Shown here piece by piece: positions 26,114 through 36,375 of a DNA stretch of 64,000 nucleotides (position 1 is its first letter; each line of letters starts with the position of its first letter). Where the stretch lies: the NCBI RefSeq assembly GCF_902859895.1, contig NZ_CADIKM010000004.1:124001-188000 (forward strand), written 5' to 3'. Under the pieces are notes generated by a model that was not told where the DNA came from, did no database searches, and saw nothing but the letters and a program-made list of their open reading frames with translations. Source of the stretch: Pararobbsia alpina. Lineage in GTDB: Bacteria; Pseudomonadota; Gammaproteobacteria; Burkholderiales; Burkholderiaceae. Position numbers and translations under genes: made by a program.

Positions 26114-26172
26114 CCGATCGACATCAATCGAGCGTGTGGTGAGAAACCGGACGCCCTCCTAAAAGGTTTTCA

Positions 26173-26859
26173 ATGCTGGCAGGCTATGGCCCGCTGATTC
26201 TACAAGGCACGTGGCAGACAATCCAGTTGTCGCTGCTCTCGCTGGTCGTCGCCTTCGTGCTCGGCCTGTTAGGCGCCGCTGCCAAGCTATCGAAGAATGG
26301 TGCGATGCGTGGGGTGGCAACGGTCTATACGACGCTGATTCGCGGCGTACCCGACCTGGTCCTGATGCTGCTGCTGTTCTTCAGCCTACAGATCTGGCTC
26401 AACCAGATCACCGATCTGCTCAATGCCAACCAGATCGACATCAGTCCGTTTGTCGCCGGCGTGATCACGCTCGGCTTCATCTACGGCGCCTATTTCACCG
26501 AGACGTTCCGAGGCGCGTTCTTATCGGTGCCAAGCGGCCAGCTCGAAGCCGCCGCAGCCTACGGGATGTCGCGCTGGCAATCGTTCTCGAGAATCCTGTT
26601 CCCGCAAATGATGCGTTTCGCGCTGCCCGGCATCGGCAATAATTGGCAGGTGCTCGTCAAGTCGACCGCGCTCGTCTCGATCATCGGCCTCGCCGACGTC
26701 GTCAAGGTGACCCAGGATGCGGGCAAGGCGACCTTCAATATGTTCTTCTTCGTGATGGTCGCCGCGCTCGTCTACCTCGCGATCACCACCCTCTCCAATC
26801 TCGTGCTGCTCTGGCTCGAGCACCGCTATGCGACCGGCGTACGCCGAGCCCAACTATGA
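26173..26859 (+). CDS. Basic amino-acid ABC transporter permease (HisQ type)
   Basis: A 228-residue inner-membrane protein with five membrane helices and the polar amino-acid permease loop (EAAAAYGMSRWQSFSRILFPQMM). N-terminal MLAGYGPLILQGTWQTIQLSLLSL is typical of HisQ/ArtQ. Its stop overlaps the start of the HisM-type gene (ATGA), so the two permeases should be made in equal amounts. It forms a heterodimer with HisM in the importer. Confidence 0.93.
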   Translation: MLAGYGPLILQGTWQTIQLSLLSLVVAFVLGLLGAAAKLSKNGAMRGVATVYTTLIRGVPDLVLMLLLFFSLQIWLNQITDLLNANQIDISPFVAGVITLGFIYGAYFTETFRGAFLSVPSGQLEAAAAYGMSRWQSFSRILFPQMMRFALPGIGNNWQVLVKSTALVSIIGLADVVKVTQDAGKATFNMFFFVMVAALVYLAITTLSNLVLLWLEHRYATGVRRAQL

Positions 26860-27569
26860 TCCAGCTGATTCAGGATTACTGGCGCGCCTATCTGTTCACC
26901 GATGGCGAACACATCACCGGTGTCGCGATCACGCTGTGGCTGCTGGTCGTCTCGGTCGGCCTGGGATTCTGCCTGTCGGTGCCGCTCGCGGTATTCCGCG
27001 TCTCGACCAATCGCTGGGTATCGGGTCCGGTGTGGCTCTTCACCTATGTTTTTCGCGGCACCCCGCTCTATATCCAGCTGCTGTTGTTCTACACGGGCCT
27101 CTATTCGCTCCAGGTAGTCCGCGACCACGCAACGCTCGATGCGTTCTTCCGCAGCGGCATGAACTGCACGCTGCTCGCGTTCACGCTGAACACCTGCGCC
27201 TACACGACCGAGGTGTTCGCGGGCGCGATCAAGGCGACCCCGTATGGCGAAGTCGAAGCGGGACGCGCCTACGGCATGTCGCGCTTCACCTGCCTGCGGC
27301 ATATTGTGATTCCGTCGGCGCTGCGCCGCGCGCTGCCGCTTTACAGTAACGAAGTGATCCTGATGTTGCATGCGACCACGCTCGCCTTCACCGCGACCGT
27401 GCCGGACATCCTCAAGATTGCGCGCGACGCGAATTCCGCGACCTATCTGTCGTTCGAGGCCTTCGGCATCGCCGCCCTGCTCTACCTCGCGATCTCGTTC
27501 GCGCTGGTTGCCCTGTTCCGCCGCGCCGAACGCCACTGGCTCGCGTATCTCGCGCCGCGGCGACACTGA
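26856..27569 (+). CDS. Basic amino-acid ABC transporter permease (HisM type)
   Basis: A 237-residue permease starting at the ATG that overlaps the HisQ-type stop. HisM features: [40 protein letters not shown] and the coupling loop [28 protein letters not shown]. Pairs with the HisQ-type subunit; the ATPase gene starts 34 bases downstream. Confidence 0.93.
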   Translation: MIQLIQDYWRAYLFTDGEHITGVAITLWLLVVSVGLGFCLSVPLAVFRVSTNRWVSGPVWLFTYVFRGTPLYIQLLLFYTGLYSLQVVRDHATLDAFFRSGMNCTLLAFTLNTCAYTTEVFAGAIKATPYGEVEAGRAYGMSRFTCLRHIVIPSALRRALPLYSNEVILMLHATTLAFTATVPDILKIARDANSATYLSFEAFGIAALLYLAISFALVALFRRAERHWLAYLAPRRH

Positions 27570-27603
27570 GGCCCAACCCGGACCCACTTCGTTCAGGATC
27601 GAT

Positions 27604-28371
27604 ATGGACAAACTGTACGTCGACGACATTCACAAGCAATACGGCGATCACCAGGTGCTCAAGGGTGTGTCACTGCGCGCGCGCGCAGGCGACGTCATCA
27701 GCATCATCGGCTCGTCGGGCTCCGGCAAGAGTACGTTCTTGCGCTGCATCAACTTTCTCGAACAGCCCAATGCGGGACGCATTTTCGTGAGCGGCGAAGA
27801 GGTATGCACGGTCAAGGACCGTCACGGCGCGCTGAAGGTCGCCGATCCGCGCCAGCTGCAGAAGGTCCGCACGCGGCTCGCGATGGTGTTCCAGCATTTC
27901 AACCTCTGGGCCCACCTGGACGCGCTCGAGAACGTGGTGGAAGCGCCGATGCATGTACTCGGGCTCTCGCGCGCCGAAGCCGAGGAACGCGCGCGCACCT
28001 ATCTCAGGAAGGTCGGCCTCGCACCGGCGGTCGAGAAGCAGTACCCCGCGCATCTGTCCGGCGGGCAGCAACAGCGAGTCGCGATCGCCCGCGCGCTCGC
28101 CATGCATCCCGATGTGATGCTGTTCGACGAGCCGACCTCCGCGCTCGACCCCGAGCTCGTGGCCGAAGTGCTCAAGGTCATGCAGGCACTCGCCGAAGAA
28201 GGCCGCACGATGATCGTCGTCACCCATGAAATGGGATTTGCGCGAAATGTCTCGAACCATGTCGTCTTCCTTCACCAGGGCCGCATCGAAGAAGAAGGTG
28301 CGCCTGCCGAAGTGCTTGCGCAGCCGAAAAGCGAACGCCTGCGCCAGTTTCTTTCGGGCAGTCTCAAATAG
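27604..28371 (+). CDS. Basic amino-acid ABC transporter ATPase (HisP type)
   Basis: A 255-residue ATPase: Walker [11 protein letters not shown]-loop FQHFNLW, signature LSGGQQQR, Walker [13 protein letters not shown]-loop VTHE. The long insertion [28 protein letters not shown] after the first strand cluster matches HisP rather than generic GlnQ. Last gene of the operon; a hairpin follows at 28432. Confidence 0.95.
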   Translation: MDKLYVDDIHKQYGDHQVLKGVSLRARAGDVISIIGSSGSGKSTFLRCINFLEQPNAGRIFVSGEEVCTVKDRHGALKVADPRQLQKVRTRLAMVFQHFNLWAHLDALENVVEAPMHVLGLSRAEAEERARTYLRKVGLAPAVEKQYPAHLSGGQQQRVAIARALAMHPDVMLFDEPTSALDPELVAEVLKVMQALAEEGRTMIVVTHEMGFARNVSNHVVFLHQGRIEEEGAPAEVLAQPKSERLRQFLSGSLK

Positions 28372-29007
28372 CAGCGACTCCTCCTGTATTTCCATCAGCC
28401 CTCATCCACCTTCGGGCTCCCTGCTTAATCACAAAGCGCTCCTTGCGGTGCGCTTTGCATGATTTATCGTCAATAGTTAGTTTCCCTTATCCGGCAACGG
28501 CCTCTTCAGAAAAGTGGCGTCTGCTCAGGCATTTAAACGAAACTTAGGTGTCCCGCCGAATCTTGTCCGAGTATGACGCTTGGCGTTTGCGCTACACCTC
28601 CTTACGAGAACGCTTCGATTGGTGTGCATGCTTATCTTTTGATAGATTGATATCCGGTAATCAAACGACGAATAAACCCCATGAAAAGAGGTAATTTCAC
28701 TCCAAATCCTGGGACACACGGAGACGCATACGAATTTTCAAGACGAGGAGTCTGCCAGGTTTGCCCGGTCGCCAATCCGTCAGCCATCGTCTTTTCGCAT
28801 ATTGCCTGATTCCAGAATCGTGGTCGCCGCCGCTGGGGCTACGATCGCGCGCTGGGGAGCCGCGGAATCAGGTTGCAGGAATCCGGCGTTGCACGTCGCC
28901 GGAGGAGGCGTCCGGTGCCGCTGGGGGCGCCGGACAATTGGCGCCTGGCGCCAAGCGCTAGGTGGTCCAACTGCTTACGCGCTTCACAGGGTACGGAGGA
29001 GTCAACT
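28372..29007. other. Region between transporter operon and porin
   Basis: About 635 bases with no supported gene. The left part has the hairpin at 28432-28457. The middle (28530-28720) is AT-richer than the genes and may contain the porin promoter. Short frames here lack ribosome sites. Confidence 0.5.
28432..28457 (+). terminator. Terminator-like hairpin after HisP-type gene
   Basis: Perfect 8-base stem CAAAGCGC / GCGCTTTG with a 10-base loop, 60 bases after the stop at 28371. There is no strong T run, so it may stabilise the mRNA rather than terminate. Confidence 0.45.
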
Positions 29008-30132
29008 ATGAAGAAGGCATTGCTGACAGCATCGCTGCTGGCTGCGGGCATCGTGACCGCTCATGCACAGAGCAGCGTAACGCTGTATGGTCGCTTGGAC
29101 GGCGGTATCGAATACGTGAACGGCCTCAAAAACGGCCATCGTGTTCAAGCCCAATCCGGCGACTGGGGAACGAGCCTCTGGGGTATGAAAGGCGCTGAAG
29201 ATCTCGGCGGCGGCACGCAGGCGATCTTCAAGCTCGAATCGGGCTTTCTGATCCAGAACGGCACTGTCGGCGGCGTCGCTGGCAGCCTGTTCAATCGATA
29301 TGCTTTGGTTGGCCTGACCAACCCGGTCTACGGTACGTTCCAGATGGGCCGCTCGCTGTTCATTTCGAATGGCGTGTGGGACTTCGACCCGTTCGTTCAG
29401 GAAAACTGGTCGTCGGCATCGCTGGTGCGCGGTCGTAACTGGCCTCAGGTCAGTAATTCGTTCAACTATCAGTCGCCGAGCTTCGCGGGTCTGGACTTTT
29501 CCGGTCAGTATGCGCTGTCGAACAGCACGAACTTCAACGGCAACAACAACGCCGGAACCCCCGGGGCCGTCTCGACGACCGGCCGCGCCGCCGGTGCGCA
29601 GATCACCTACACGAGCTCATTCATTCAAGTACGCGGCATCTATGACGAAATCCGCGACGGCAACGGACAGTTCTCGAACCTGTTCGCCTTCAGCCGCGAG
29701 TACACGGTAGGTGTGAACCTGACGTTCGGGCCGGTCAAGGTCCAGGCCGCCTACCAGCACTTGAACGCGAATGCCGTGACCGATGGCAGTCCGACTTCGG
29801 CCGACCACGAATGGCTCGGTGCGACCTACCAGTTCACGCCGGCTGCGGCGCTGACCGTGGGCGGTTATCACGTCAACTTGAACAAGGGTGGTGGCAATGC
29901 GACGCTATACGAAATGACGGGTACCTACAACCTGTCCAAGCGCACCTTCCTGTATATCACGGGGGCGACGGTGCAAAACAGTTCGACGGCGAACTTCTCG
30001 CTGTTCGCCGAACCGCCTGACAACAGCGCGGCGTTCAACACGAACAACGCGACCGCGATCGCGAACAGCCAGAACCCGTTCCCGGGACATAGCCAATCGG
30101 GCGTCTTCGCCGGTATCGATCACTCGTTCTAA
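29008..30132 (+). CDS. Gram-negative general porin (Burkholderia OpcP/OmpC type)
   Basis: A 374-residue trimeric-porin family protein of the outer membrane. The signal peptide is MKKALLTASLLAAGIVTAHA; the mature protein opens QSSVTLYGRLDGGIEYVN, the universal start of betaproteobacterial porins, and closes FAGIDHSF, with the C-terminal phenylalanine needed for barrel assembly. Internal hallmarks: WGMKGAEDLGGGTQAIFKLESGF and YALVGLTNPVYGTFQMGR. GGAGGAG lies 7 bases before the ATG. Monocistronic, ended by a strong terminator. Confidence 0.95.
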   Translation: MKKALLTASLLAAGIVTAHAQSSVTLYGRLDGGIEYVNGLKNGHRVQAQSGDWGTSLWGMKGAEDLGGGTQAIFKLESGFLIQNGTVGGVAGSLFNRYALVGLTNPVYGTFQMGRSLFISNGVWDFDPFVQENWSSASLVRGRNWPQVSNSFNYQSPSFAGLDFSGQYALSNSTNFNGNNNAGTPGAVSTTGRAAGAQITYTSSFIQVRGIYDEIRDGNGQFSNLFAFSREYTVGVNLTFGPVKVQAAYQHLNANAVTDGSPTSADHEWLGATYQFTPAAALTVGGYHVNLNKGGGNATLYEMTGTYNLSKRTFLYITGATVQNSSTANFSLFAEPPDNSAAFNTNNATAIANSQNPFPGHSQSGVFAGIDHSF

Positions 30133-30152
30133 GCGCGGCGAAGGACATTGGA

Positions 30153-30187
30153 CGGTGCGTAACCCACGAGGTTACGCACCGTTTTTT
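30153..30187 (+). terminator. Strong rho-independent terminator of porin gene
   Basis: Perfect 12-base stem (CGGTGCGTAACC / GGTTACGCACCG), five-base loop, then six T residues, 20 bases after the porin stop. Confidence 0.95.
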
Positions 30188-30192
30188 ATCTG

Positions 30193-32121
30193 CTACTCCC
30201 TCGGCCTCTTTGACGGCGCAACGCCGTGGCTCAGCCAATCGAGCACCGCGAGCGCCTCTTCATTGCCATCGTCGCGCGCACGCTTGACCGCCTTCTGGAC
30301 CTCGGCCTGCGGCGCCGCACGGCGAATCGCGACACCGACCGCGAGCACGTCGATCATGACCAGATGCAGGATCCGCGAAATCATCGACAGCTGAGATTCC
30401 CGGATCTCGATATGGTCGGTCTCGAGCGCGACCGTCGCCTTCTTCGCGAGCGGCGTATTGCTCGAAGTGATCGCGATCACCTTCGCCCCTGCTTGCATCG
30501 CGACCTCGAGCACGCGCAGCAGTTCGGGCGCCTTGCCCGACTTCGAAATCGCGACGATCACGTCGCCCTCACCGAGCAGCGCGGCCGACGCGGCCTGCAT
30601 GTAGACGTCACCGTAGGCGATCGTCGGGATGCCGAAGCGGAAGAACTTGTAGTGCGCATCCTGCGCGACGATATTCGAGTTACCGAGGCCGTAGAACTCG
30701 ACGCGTCGCGCACTGTTCAGGAAGTCGATCGCCTTCTCGACATTTTCGAAGTTCAGATGCTCGCGCAACTGCAGGATCGACGACACGGTGTTGTCGAGCA
30801 CCTTGGTGCCGAAGTCCGTCGCGGTATCGCCAAGATGCACCTGGCTGTGACTCATCGGGATCGTGCCCGTGAGACCGGTCGCCAGCTTGAGCTTGAAGTC
30901 GGACAGTCCCTGGCAACCGAGCGTGCGGCAGAAGCGAATCACCGTCGGCTGGCTGACCGCCGCCTTGCGCGCGATATCGACGATCGGATCGTTGATGACC
31001 GAACGCGGATGATTCAGCGCAAGATCGGCGACGCGGCGTTCGGCCGGCGTCAACGCATCGCGCATCTGGCGAATCCGTTCGAACACGGCCGAGCCGCCGC
31101 TGCCGCGGTCGCTCAGTTGCTCGTGGAGAATCGCCGACACGCCGAGAAAGGCCGGGTATTCGGCCGTGATCACGTAGATGGGGATATTCGACAGATACTG
31201 CTCGAAACGCCCCTTCGATTCGAAACGCGTGCGAAATGACGAATTCGCGAAGAAATCGCCGAGCCGCGGCACCACGCCACCGCCGATATAGATGCCGCCG
31301 AGCGCGCCGAGCGTCACGGCAAGACTGCCCGCGAACGTGCCGAGAATCCCGCAGAAACAGTCGAGTGCCTCAAGCGCTAGCGGATCGTCTTCCTCGAGCG
31401 CGCGACGTGTGACTTCGGCCGGATCGACATTCGCGCCAACGCGCTTCTTCGCGCGCGCGGCCAAGCCGCGATAGATCAGCTCGACACCGGGCCCCGCGCA
31501 CATGCGTTCATACGAGACGTGCGGCCACTTCTTCTGCGCATATTCGAGCAGATAGATTTCGCGCTCGTCGACCGGTGCAAACGTCGCATGGCCGCCTTCG
31601 CTGCCGAGCGCGATCCAGCGGTCATCGGCCGGAATCAGGCCCGACACGCCGAGACCCGTGCCCGCGCCGAGCAGGCCGATCACACTGTTCTGTTTCGCCT
31701 TGCCGCCGCCGACCTGAATACGCTGCTCATCGGACAGTCTCGGCAGGGACATCGCGAGCGCCGTGAAATCGTTGACCACCAGCAGCGTGTCAAAACCCAG
31801 CGCGCGGCGCGTGGCCTCGATCGAGAAGCTCCAATGATGGTTGGTCATCTTCACTTCGTCGCCATCGACCGGGTTAGCGATCGCGACCGCCGCATGGTTG
31901 ACGTGGCCGATCTTCGTATCCTTCAGATACTTTTTCACCGCGTCCGCGACGCCCGGATAGTCGACACACGGATATACACGGATCTGCTCGATCTGGTCCG
32001 GTCCGAATTCCAGCGCAAAACGGGCGTTGGTTCCGCCGATGTCGGCAAGAAGCCGCGGGCCATCCGGGTGCGGATTTTCTCGCGCCGCCGCAGTGGTCTT
32101 ATTCCGCTGACCAGTAGACAT
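30193..32121 (-). CDS. Bifunctional glucokinase / HexR-type RpiR regulator
   Basis: A 642-residue fusion. Residues 22-335 are a glucokinase ([16 protein letters not shown] phosphate loop, [15 protein letters not shown] catalytic Asp, [11 protein letters not shown]), phosphorylating glucose with ATP. Residues 350-425 are an RpiR-type helix-turn-helix ([18 protein letters not shown]). Residues 460-600 are a SIS sugar-phosphate domain ([25 protein letters not shown]), which in HexR senses the Entner-Doudoroff intermediate KDPG. The fusion is known in Burkholderiaceae. It ends the zwf-pgl-glk/hexR operon, overlapping pgl by 23 bases. Its likely operator is at 34489. Confidence 0.94.
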   Translation of the reverse strand: MSTGQRNKTTAAARENPHPDGPRLLADIGGTNARFALEFGPDQIEQIRVYPCVDYPGVADAVKKYLKDTKIGHVNHAAVAIANPVDGDEVKMTNHHWSFSIEATRRALGFDTLLVVNDFTALAMSLPRLSDEQRIQVGGGKAKQNSVIGLLGAGTGLGVSGLIPADDRWIALGSEGGHATFAPVDEREIYLLEYAQKKWPHVSYERMCAGPGVELIYRGLAARAKKRVGANVDPAEVTRRALEEDDPLALEALDCFCGILGTFAGSLAVTLGALGGIYIGGGVVPRLGDFFANSSFRTRFESKGRFEQYLSNIPIYVITAEYPAFLGVSAILHEQLSDRGSGGSAVFERIRQMRDALTPAERRVADLALNHPRSVINDPIVDIARKAAVSQPTVIRFCRTLGCQGLSDFKLKLATGLTGTIPMSHSQVHLGDTATDFGTKVLDNTVSSILQLREHLNFENVEKAIDFLNSARRVEFYGLGNSNIVAQDAHYKFFRFGIPTIAYGDVYMQAASAALLGEGDVIVAISKSGKAPELLRVLEVAMQAGAKVIAITSSNTPLAKKATVALETDHIEIRESQLSMISRILHLVMIDVLAVGVAIRRAAPQAEVQKAVKRARDDGNEEALAVLDWLSHGVAPSKRPRE

Positions 32122-32788
32122 CGAGTGTTACTCCCTTATCATTCGCCAGCTTCGAGATGGCATTGTCGAGTGGACTCGCGGCGGCTTTCTCCAGAATGTC
32201 GAGCTTGCTCTTGCCTGCGATCAACAAAAACAACCGGTCGATGCGCTTGAGTGCGGACATCGACCAGCTCACACGTGCATGCGGTGCGGCACGGGGATGG
32301 ACCAGCACAAAACGCTGCTCGGTCGTGATGGCTTCGCGCCACTCGGGCGCGTCCGCGAAAATGGAGGCGGTATGGCCGTCCTCGCCCATGCCGAGCACAG
32401 CCACATCGGGCAGCGCGGGCTCGAGCGACGCATTGAGCCGCGCGATCTGGTCGGCGGGGTCGCGCGTCACGTCGACAAGCGGCATGAAGCGTGCCTGCGC
32501 CGCCGCGTTCTGCAACAGGTTCTCGCGCACGAAGCGCACGTTGCTGTCTTTGTCATCGTCGGGAACCCAGCGGTCGTCCACCAAGGTCAAGTCGATGCGC
32601 GACCAGTCGAATGGCTGGCCCGAAAGCACGCTCAGGAAACGGCGCGGACTGCTACCGCCCGATACCGCAAATGTTGCATGGCTGTGCGCCGCACCTTGGC
32701 CGAGGCGCGCCTGGAGCGCCTCGCCAACGTCCCGCGCCAACGCCTTCGCCTGGACGATCGGGTCGTCGAATGCATGAAGCTCGATCAC
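32099..32788 (-). CDS. pgl: 6-phosphogluconolactonase
   Basis: A 229-residue DevB/SOL-type lactonase that hydrolyses 6-phosphogluconolactone made by Zwf. Motifs: [52 protein letters not shown] choose the GTG at 32788 (protein begins [11 protein letters not shown], matching family N-termini) with GGAGGAG just before it; an ATG five codons upstream is inside the ribosome-site stretch. Middle gene of the operon between zwf and glk/hexR. Confidence 0.93.
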   Translation of the reverse strand: MIELHAFDDPIVQAKALARDVGEALQARLGQGAAHSHATFAVSGGSSPRRFLSVLSGQPFDWSRIDLTLVDDRWVPDDDKDSNVRFVRENLLQNAAAQARFMPLVDVTRDPADQIARLNASLEPALPDVAVLGMGEDGHTASIFADAPEWREAITTEQRFVLVHPRAAPHARVSWSMSALKRIDRLFLLIAGKSKLDILEKAAASPLDNAISKLANDKGVTLDVYWSAE

Positions 32789-32879
32789 TTCTCCTCCGTC
32801 CAACGTTTATAGGAATGGGGAACCCCTGGACGCGACCCGGCCGGTATGCCGAACACCGCAAAGCCACCGGACGGCGCGT

Positions 32880-34337
32880 TCAGTTCTCTTCTTCAAGCCA
32901 GCAAGTGCCGTGCTGCGCGAGCATCGCGCTCGCCGCCGCCGGCCCCCAGGTACCGGCCGCGTACGGCTTGGGTCCCTTGTTCTGCGTCGCCCATTCGTCG
33001 AGGATCGGCTCGACCCAGCGCCATGCGGCTTCCTGCTCGTCGCGTCGGACGAACAAGGCAAGGCGGCCGTTGATCACGTCGAGCAGCAGGCGCTGATAGG
33101 CCTCCATCCGGTTCTCCTTGAAGAACTGGTCGAAGGCGAGATCGAGATGGACCTGCGCAAGGTCCCAGCCTTCGCCCGGCTGCTTCGCCTGGCAATAGAG
33201 CCGGATAGATTCATTGGGTTGCAGGCGGATCACCAGCCGATTCTGTCCGGCCGGCATATTGCCGAGCGCCGGATGCGGAACCTGACGGAAATTCACGACG
33301 ATTTCCGCGACACGATCAGCGAGCCGCTTGCCCGTGCGCAGGAAGAACGGCACGCCGGCCCAGCGCCAATTCTCGATCTCGACCTTGAGCGCGACAAAGG
33401 TCTCGGTCGAACTGTCGGGCGGCACCCCTTTTTCCGCCGCATACGCGGGCACGTGCGTGCCGCGGATCACGCCCGCATGATACTGGCCGCGCACCGCCAC
33501 CTTGCTGATGTCGCCGCGCTGCACCGGCTTGAGCGAACGCAGCACACGCAGCTTCTCGTCACGCACGCTGTCCGATTCGATCGCATGCGGCGGCTCCATC
33601 GCCACAATCGAGAGCAGCTGCAGCAAATGGTTCTGCACCATATCGCGAAGCGCGCCGGTCTGATTATAGAAATCGCCGCGCCCCTCGACGCCGAGTTCTT
33701 CGGCAATCGTGATCTGAATGCTCTCGACCCACTCGCGGCGCCACAAAGGCTCGAACAGCACGTTGCCAAAACGCAGCGCGAGCAGGTTCTGCACCGACTC
33801 CTTGCCGAGGTAGTGATCGATGCGGTAGATCTGTTCCTCGGCAAAGATCTCGCCGACCGCATCGTTGATCGCATTCGATGAAGCGAGGTCATAACCGAGC
33901 GGCTTTTCGAGCACGATGCGCGCGCCTTCGTTGAGGCCCACGTCCGCGAGCGCACGACAGATCGGCACGAACAGCGAAGGCCCGGTCGCGAGATAGAACA
34001 CGCGAATGCCGCTCGGCAACGCAAGGAGCTGATCGCGCAACAGCACGAAGTCGCCTTGCTTCGAAAGATCGAGCTGCACATATTCGATGCGGCTCAGAAA
34101 CCCCTGCCAGACCGTCTCGTCGAAATCCGATTTCGGCACATGGCCGCGCACATGCTCTTCGATCCACTGCAGGTATTCGGCCTTGTCGTGCGCGACGCGC
34201 GCCACGGCCACGATCTTGCCGCTCTCGTCGAGCATGCCGCCCTTATGCGCTTCATAGAGCGCCGGCAGAATCTTGCGCATTGCGAGATCGCCTGTTCCAC
34301 CGAACAGGACGAAAGTAAAACTCGAATCGTTTTGCAT
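32880..34337 (-). CDS. zwf: Glucose-6-phosphate dehydrogenase
   Basis: A 485-residue enzyme oxidising glucose-6-phosphate with NAD(P). Nucleotide loop [12 protein letters not shown] (11-22), active-site RIDHYLGKE (172-180) and EKPLGYD are intact. The start is the ATG at 34337 with GGAGACAC upstream. First gene of zwf-pgl-glk/hexR; the predicted promoter lies about 145 bases upstream, overlapping the HexR-like operator, so the operon should be repressed when KDPG is low. Confidence 0.97.
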   Translation of the reverse strand: MQNDSSFTFVLFGGTGDLAMRKILPALYEAHKGGMLDESGKIVAVARVAHDKAEYLQWIEEHVRGHVPKSDFDETVWQGFLSRIEYVQLDLSKQGDFVLLRDQLLALPSGIRVFYLATGPSLFVPICRALADVGLNEGARIVLEKPLGYDLASSNAINDAVGEIFAEEQIYRIDHYLGKESVQNLLALRFGNVLFEPLWRREWVESIQITIAEELGVEGRGDFYNQTGALRDMVQNHLLQLLSIVAMEPPHAIESDSVRDEKLRVLRSLKPVQRGDISKVAVRGQYHAGVIRGTHVPAYAAEKGVPPDSSTETFVALKVEIENWRWAGVPFFLRTGKRLADRVAEIVVNFRQVPHPALGNMPAGQNRLVIRLQPNESIRLYCQAKQPGEGWDLAQVHLDLAFDQFFKENRMEAYQRLLLDVINGRLALFVRRDEQEAAWRWVEPILDEWATQNKGPKPYAAGTWGPAAASAMLAQHGTCWLEEEN

Positions 34338-34478
34338 GTGTCTCCGCGGTTCGTTTGGCCTTCCATCAGTTTGACGATCGTCCGATGCGTGGACCAAAGC
34401 CTGCGATGATGACCACAGTCTGTTCACACCCGGGATAGGGACTTGCCCTAGCCCCAGGTAGTCCGACCGATAAAATTT

Positions 34479-34507
34479 TTGACACTGAATTGTAGTTTAA
34501 CTACAAT
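34479..34507 (+). promoter_or_regulatory. Sigma-70 promoter for glucose transporter operon
   Basis: TTGACA at 34479-34484, 17-base spacer, TACAAT at 34502-34507. The -10 box lies inside the right arm of the HexR-like palindrome. Confidence 0.8.
34489..34507. promoter_or_regulatory. HexR-like operator palindrome
   Basis: ATTGTAGTTTAACTACAAT: perfect 8-base arms around a 3-base centre. It matches the TTGTAGT-N3-ACTACAA type of site described for HexR regulators in proteobacteria. It lies between the divergent zwf operon (which encodes the HexR-type regulator) and the glucose-type transporter operon, and contains the -10 boxes of both promoters. Confidence 0.85.
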
Positions 34508-34516
34508 CGAATTCAA
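34489..34516 (-). promoter_or_regulatory. Sigma-70 promoter for zwf operon
   Basis: On the minus strand TTGAAT (34516-34511), 16-base spacer, TACAAT (34494-34489). The -10 box is the left arm of the palindrome. The two promoters face each other across one operator and cannot both be occupied. Confidence 0.65.
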
Positions 34517-34948
34517 GGGGTATCCCACGTTTTCGGCAAGGCGTTTGATGTACGTTTGATGCCAATGGCATGTCGCTCGACACGAGGTCATGCCGATGTC
34601 ATCGACCGGTTTCCGGTCCGTTCATCACACCGCACCGCGTGGCGATCCGCCCGGCGATAGGGGAGTGGGTAAACGGCGCGGCTGGCGCGGTTTCCTGCAA
34701 CGAAGGCAGCGGCCCCGGCCGCACTTTCACATCGCCAGGCCCCCTCGACCGGACACGCAACAACCTCGAATTTCAACAAGAGGTTCGGTCAATATCAAAA
34801 GAGGAGACTGGTCTTTGTTGCACGCTATGTTCATCTCTTGAGAGCCGCGGACGATCGCGCCGCCGCTCGACCGTCCCCGATGTTGTTAAAACAACGCCCG
34901 CGAGGGTTAACCATTCGTTTTTCATCTGGTGTCTGGAGGAGATAAGCA

Positions 34949-36190
34949 ATGAAAGTCCGTACGATCATCGGCGCGCTGTGCGCAGCCGGAATGGTGTGTG
35001 GTACCGCGCACGCAGCCGAGCAGGTCGAAGTGCTCCACTGGTGGACGTCGGGCGGCGAAGCGAAAGCTGTCGGCGTGCTCAAGACGGACCTGGACAAGCA
35101 AGGCTATCAATGGAAGGACTACGCGGTTGCAGGCGGCGGCGGCGCCGCGGCGATGACCGCGCTCAAGACGCAGGTCATCTCGGGCAATCCTCCCTCGGCT
35201 GCCCAGATCAAGGGCCCGCTGATTCAGGATTGGGCGCAGCAGGACGTGCTCGTGCCGATCGACGCTTCGGCGACCGACTGGGACAAGAACCTCCCGCCCG
35301 CCATCGACAAGATCATCAAGTATCAAGGCAAGGTCGTCGGCGCACCGTTCTCGGTGCACCGTGTGAACTGGCTGTGGCTCAACAAGGCCGCGCTTGACAA
35401 GGTCGGCGCACAACCGCCGACGACGTGGCCGGAATTCTTCGCGCTGGCCGACAAGCTCAAGGCCGCGGGTTATGTGCCGGTTGCCCATGGCGGTCAGCCG
35501 TGGCAAGACCTGACGATCTGGGAAACCGTCGTGCTGTCCCAAGGCAACGACTTCTACAAGAAGGCAATCGTCGACCTCGACCAGAAGACCCTGACCTCGG
35601 ACCAGATGGTCGGCGTGTTCGATACGGTCCGCAAGATCGAAACGTATTTCGACAAGGGCTATAGCGGCCGTGACTGGAACCTGGCGACCTCGATGGTCAT
35701 CCAGGGCAAGGCCGGCATGCAGTTCATGGGCGATTGGGCGAAGGGTGAATTCGCGAACGCCGGCAAGGTTCCGGGCAAGGACTACATCTGCTCGCCGGCA
35801 CCGGGCACCGAGAAGGGTTACACCTTCAACGTCGACTCGTTCGTGTTCTTCAAGGAAAAGGGTCAGTCGGCCGCGACGCCCGGTCAGCTGGCACTCGCCA
35901 AGACGATCATGACGCCGGACTTCCAGGAACAGTTCAGCCTGAACAAGGGCTCGATCCCGGTTCGCCTGGGTGTCGACATGAGCAAGTTTGACGACTGCGC
36001 GAAGAAGTCGTACGCGGATGAGCAAGCAGCGATCAAGGTCGGCGGTTACGTGCCGTCGCTGGCCCACGGCATGGCCCAAGGCGATGCGGTTGCAGGCGCG
36101 ATCACCGACGTCGTCACGAAGTTCATGAACTCGACCGAAGATTCGAAGGCCGCGGTTCAGGAACTCGCGAAGGCTGCGAAGACGAAGTAA
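34949..36190 (+). CDS. gtsA: Glucose/mannose-type ABC transporter binding protein
   Basis: A 413-residue periplasmic sugar-binding protein of the GtsA/GltB class. The signal peptide is MKVRTIIGALCAAGMVCGTAHA; the mature protein opens AEQVEVLHWWTSGGEAKAV. Other class marks: PPSAAQIKGPLIQDWA, FSVHRVNWLWLNKAAL, MQFMGDWAKGEF. GGAG lies 10 bases before the ATG. Divergent from zwf and under the same HexR-like operator, which supports glucose as a substrate. Confidence 0.92.
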   Translation: MKVRTIIGALCAAGMVCGTAHAAEQVEVLHWWTSGGEAKAVGVLKTDLDKQGYQWKDYAVAGGGGAAAMTALKTQVISGNPPSAAQIKGPLIQDWAQQDVLVPIDASATDWDKNLPPAIDKIIKYQGKVVGAPFSVHRVNWLWLNKAALDKVGAQPPTTWPEFFALADKLKAAGYVPVAHGGQPWQDLTIWETVVLSQGNDFYKKAIVDLDQKTLTSDQMVGVFDTVRKIETYFDKGYSGRDWNLATSMVIQGKAGMQFMGDWAKGEFANAGKVPGKDYICSPAPGTEKGYTFNVDSFVFFKEKGQSAATPGQLALAKTIMTPDFQEQFSLNKGSIPVRLGVDMSKFDDCAKKSYADEQAAIKVGGYVPSLAHGMAQGDAVAGAITDVVTKFMNSTEDSKAAVQELAKAAKTK

Positions 36191-36324
36191 GCAAAGCAGA
36201 CGCAGCAAAGTTGTAGAAGAAGATGCCTGACCCTGCGGGGCAGGCGGCCGGGCTGCATTGGGCAGACCTGGGTAGCGCCTCCCCGGCGCCCGCCCCGCGA
36301 CATGGTTCGATTGATGTGAGTTCT

Positions 36325-36364
36325 CGTACCGGCACGTGCATCTGTCTCGTGCCGGTACGTTTTT
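36325..36364 (+). terminator. Intercistronic terminator/attenuator hairpin
   Basis: Perfect 12-base stem CGTACCGGCACG / CGTGCCGGTACG, 11-base loop, five T residues, then immediately the ribosome site of the permease gene. Partial termination here would keep binding-protein mRNA in excess over permease mRNA. Confidence 0.75.
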
Positions 36365-36375
36365 AGGAGCGTGTT

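Larger units (their letters stand above)
34338..34948. other. Divergent control region of glucose catabolism and uptake genes
   Basis: About 610 bases with no supported gene. It holds two overlapping promoters and one operator at 34479-34516, leaving a 145-base leader for zwf and an unusually long leader of about 435 bases for the transporter genes. Short frames in this leader lack good ribosome sites. Confidence 0.6.
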
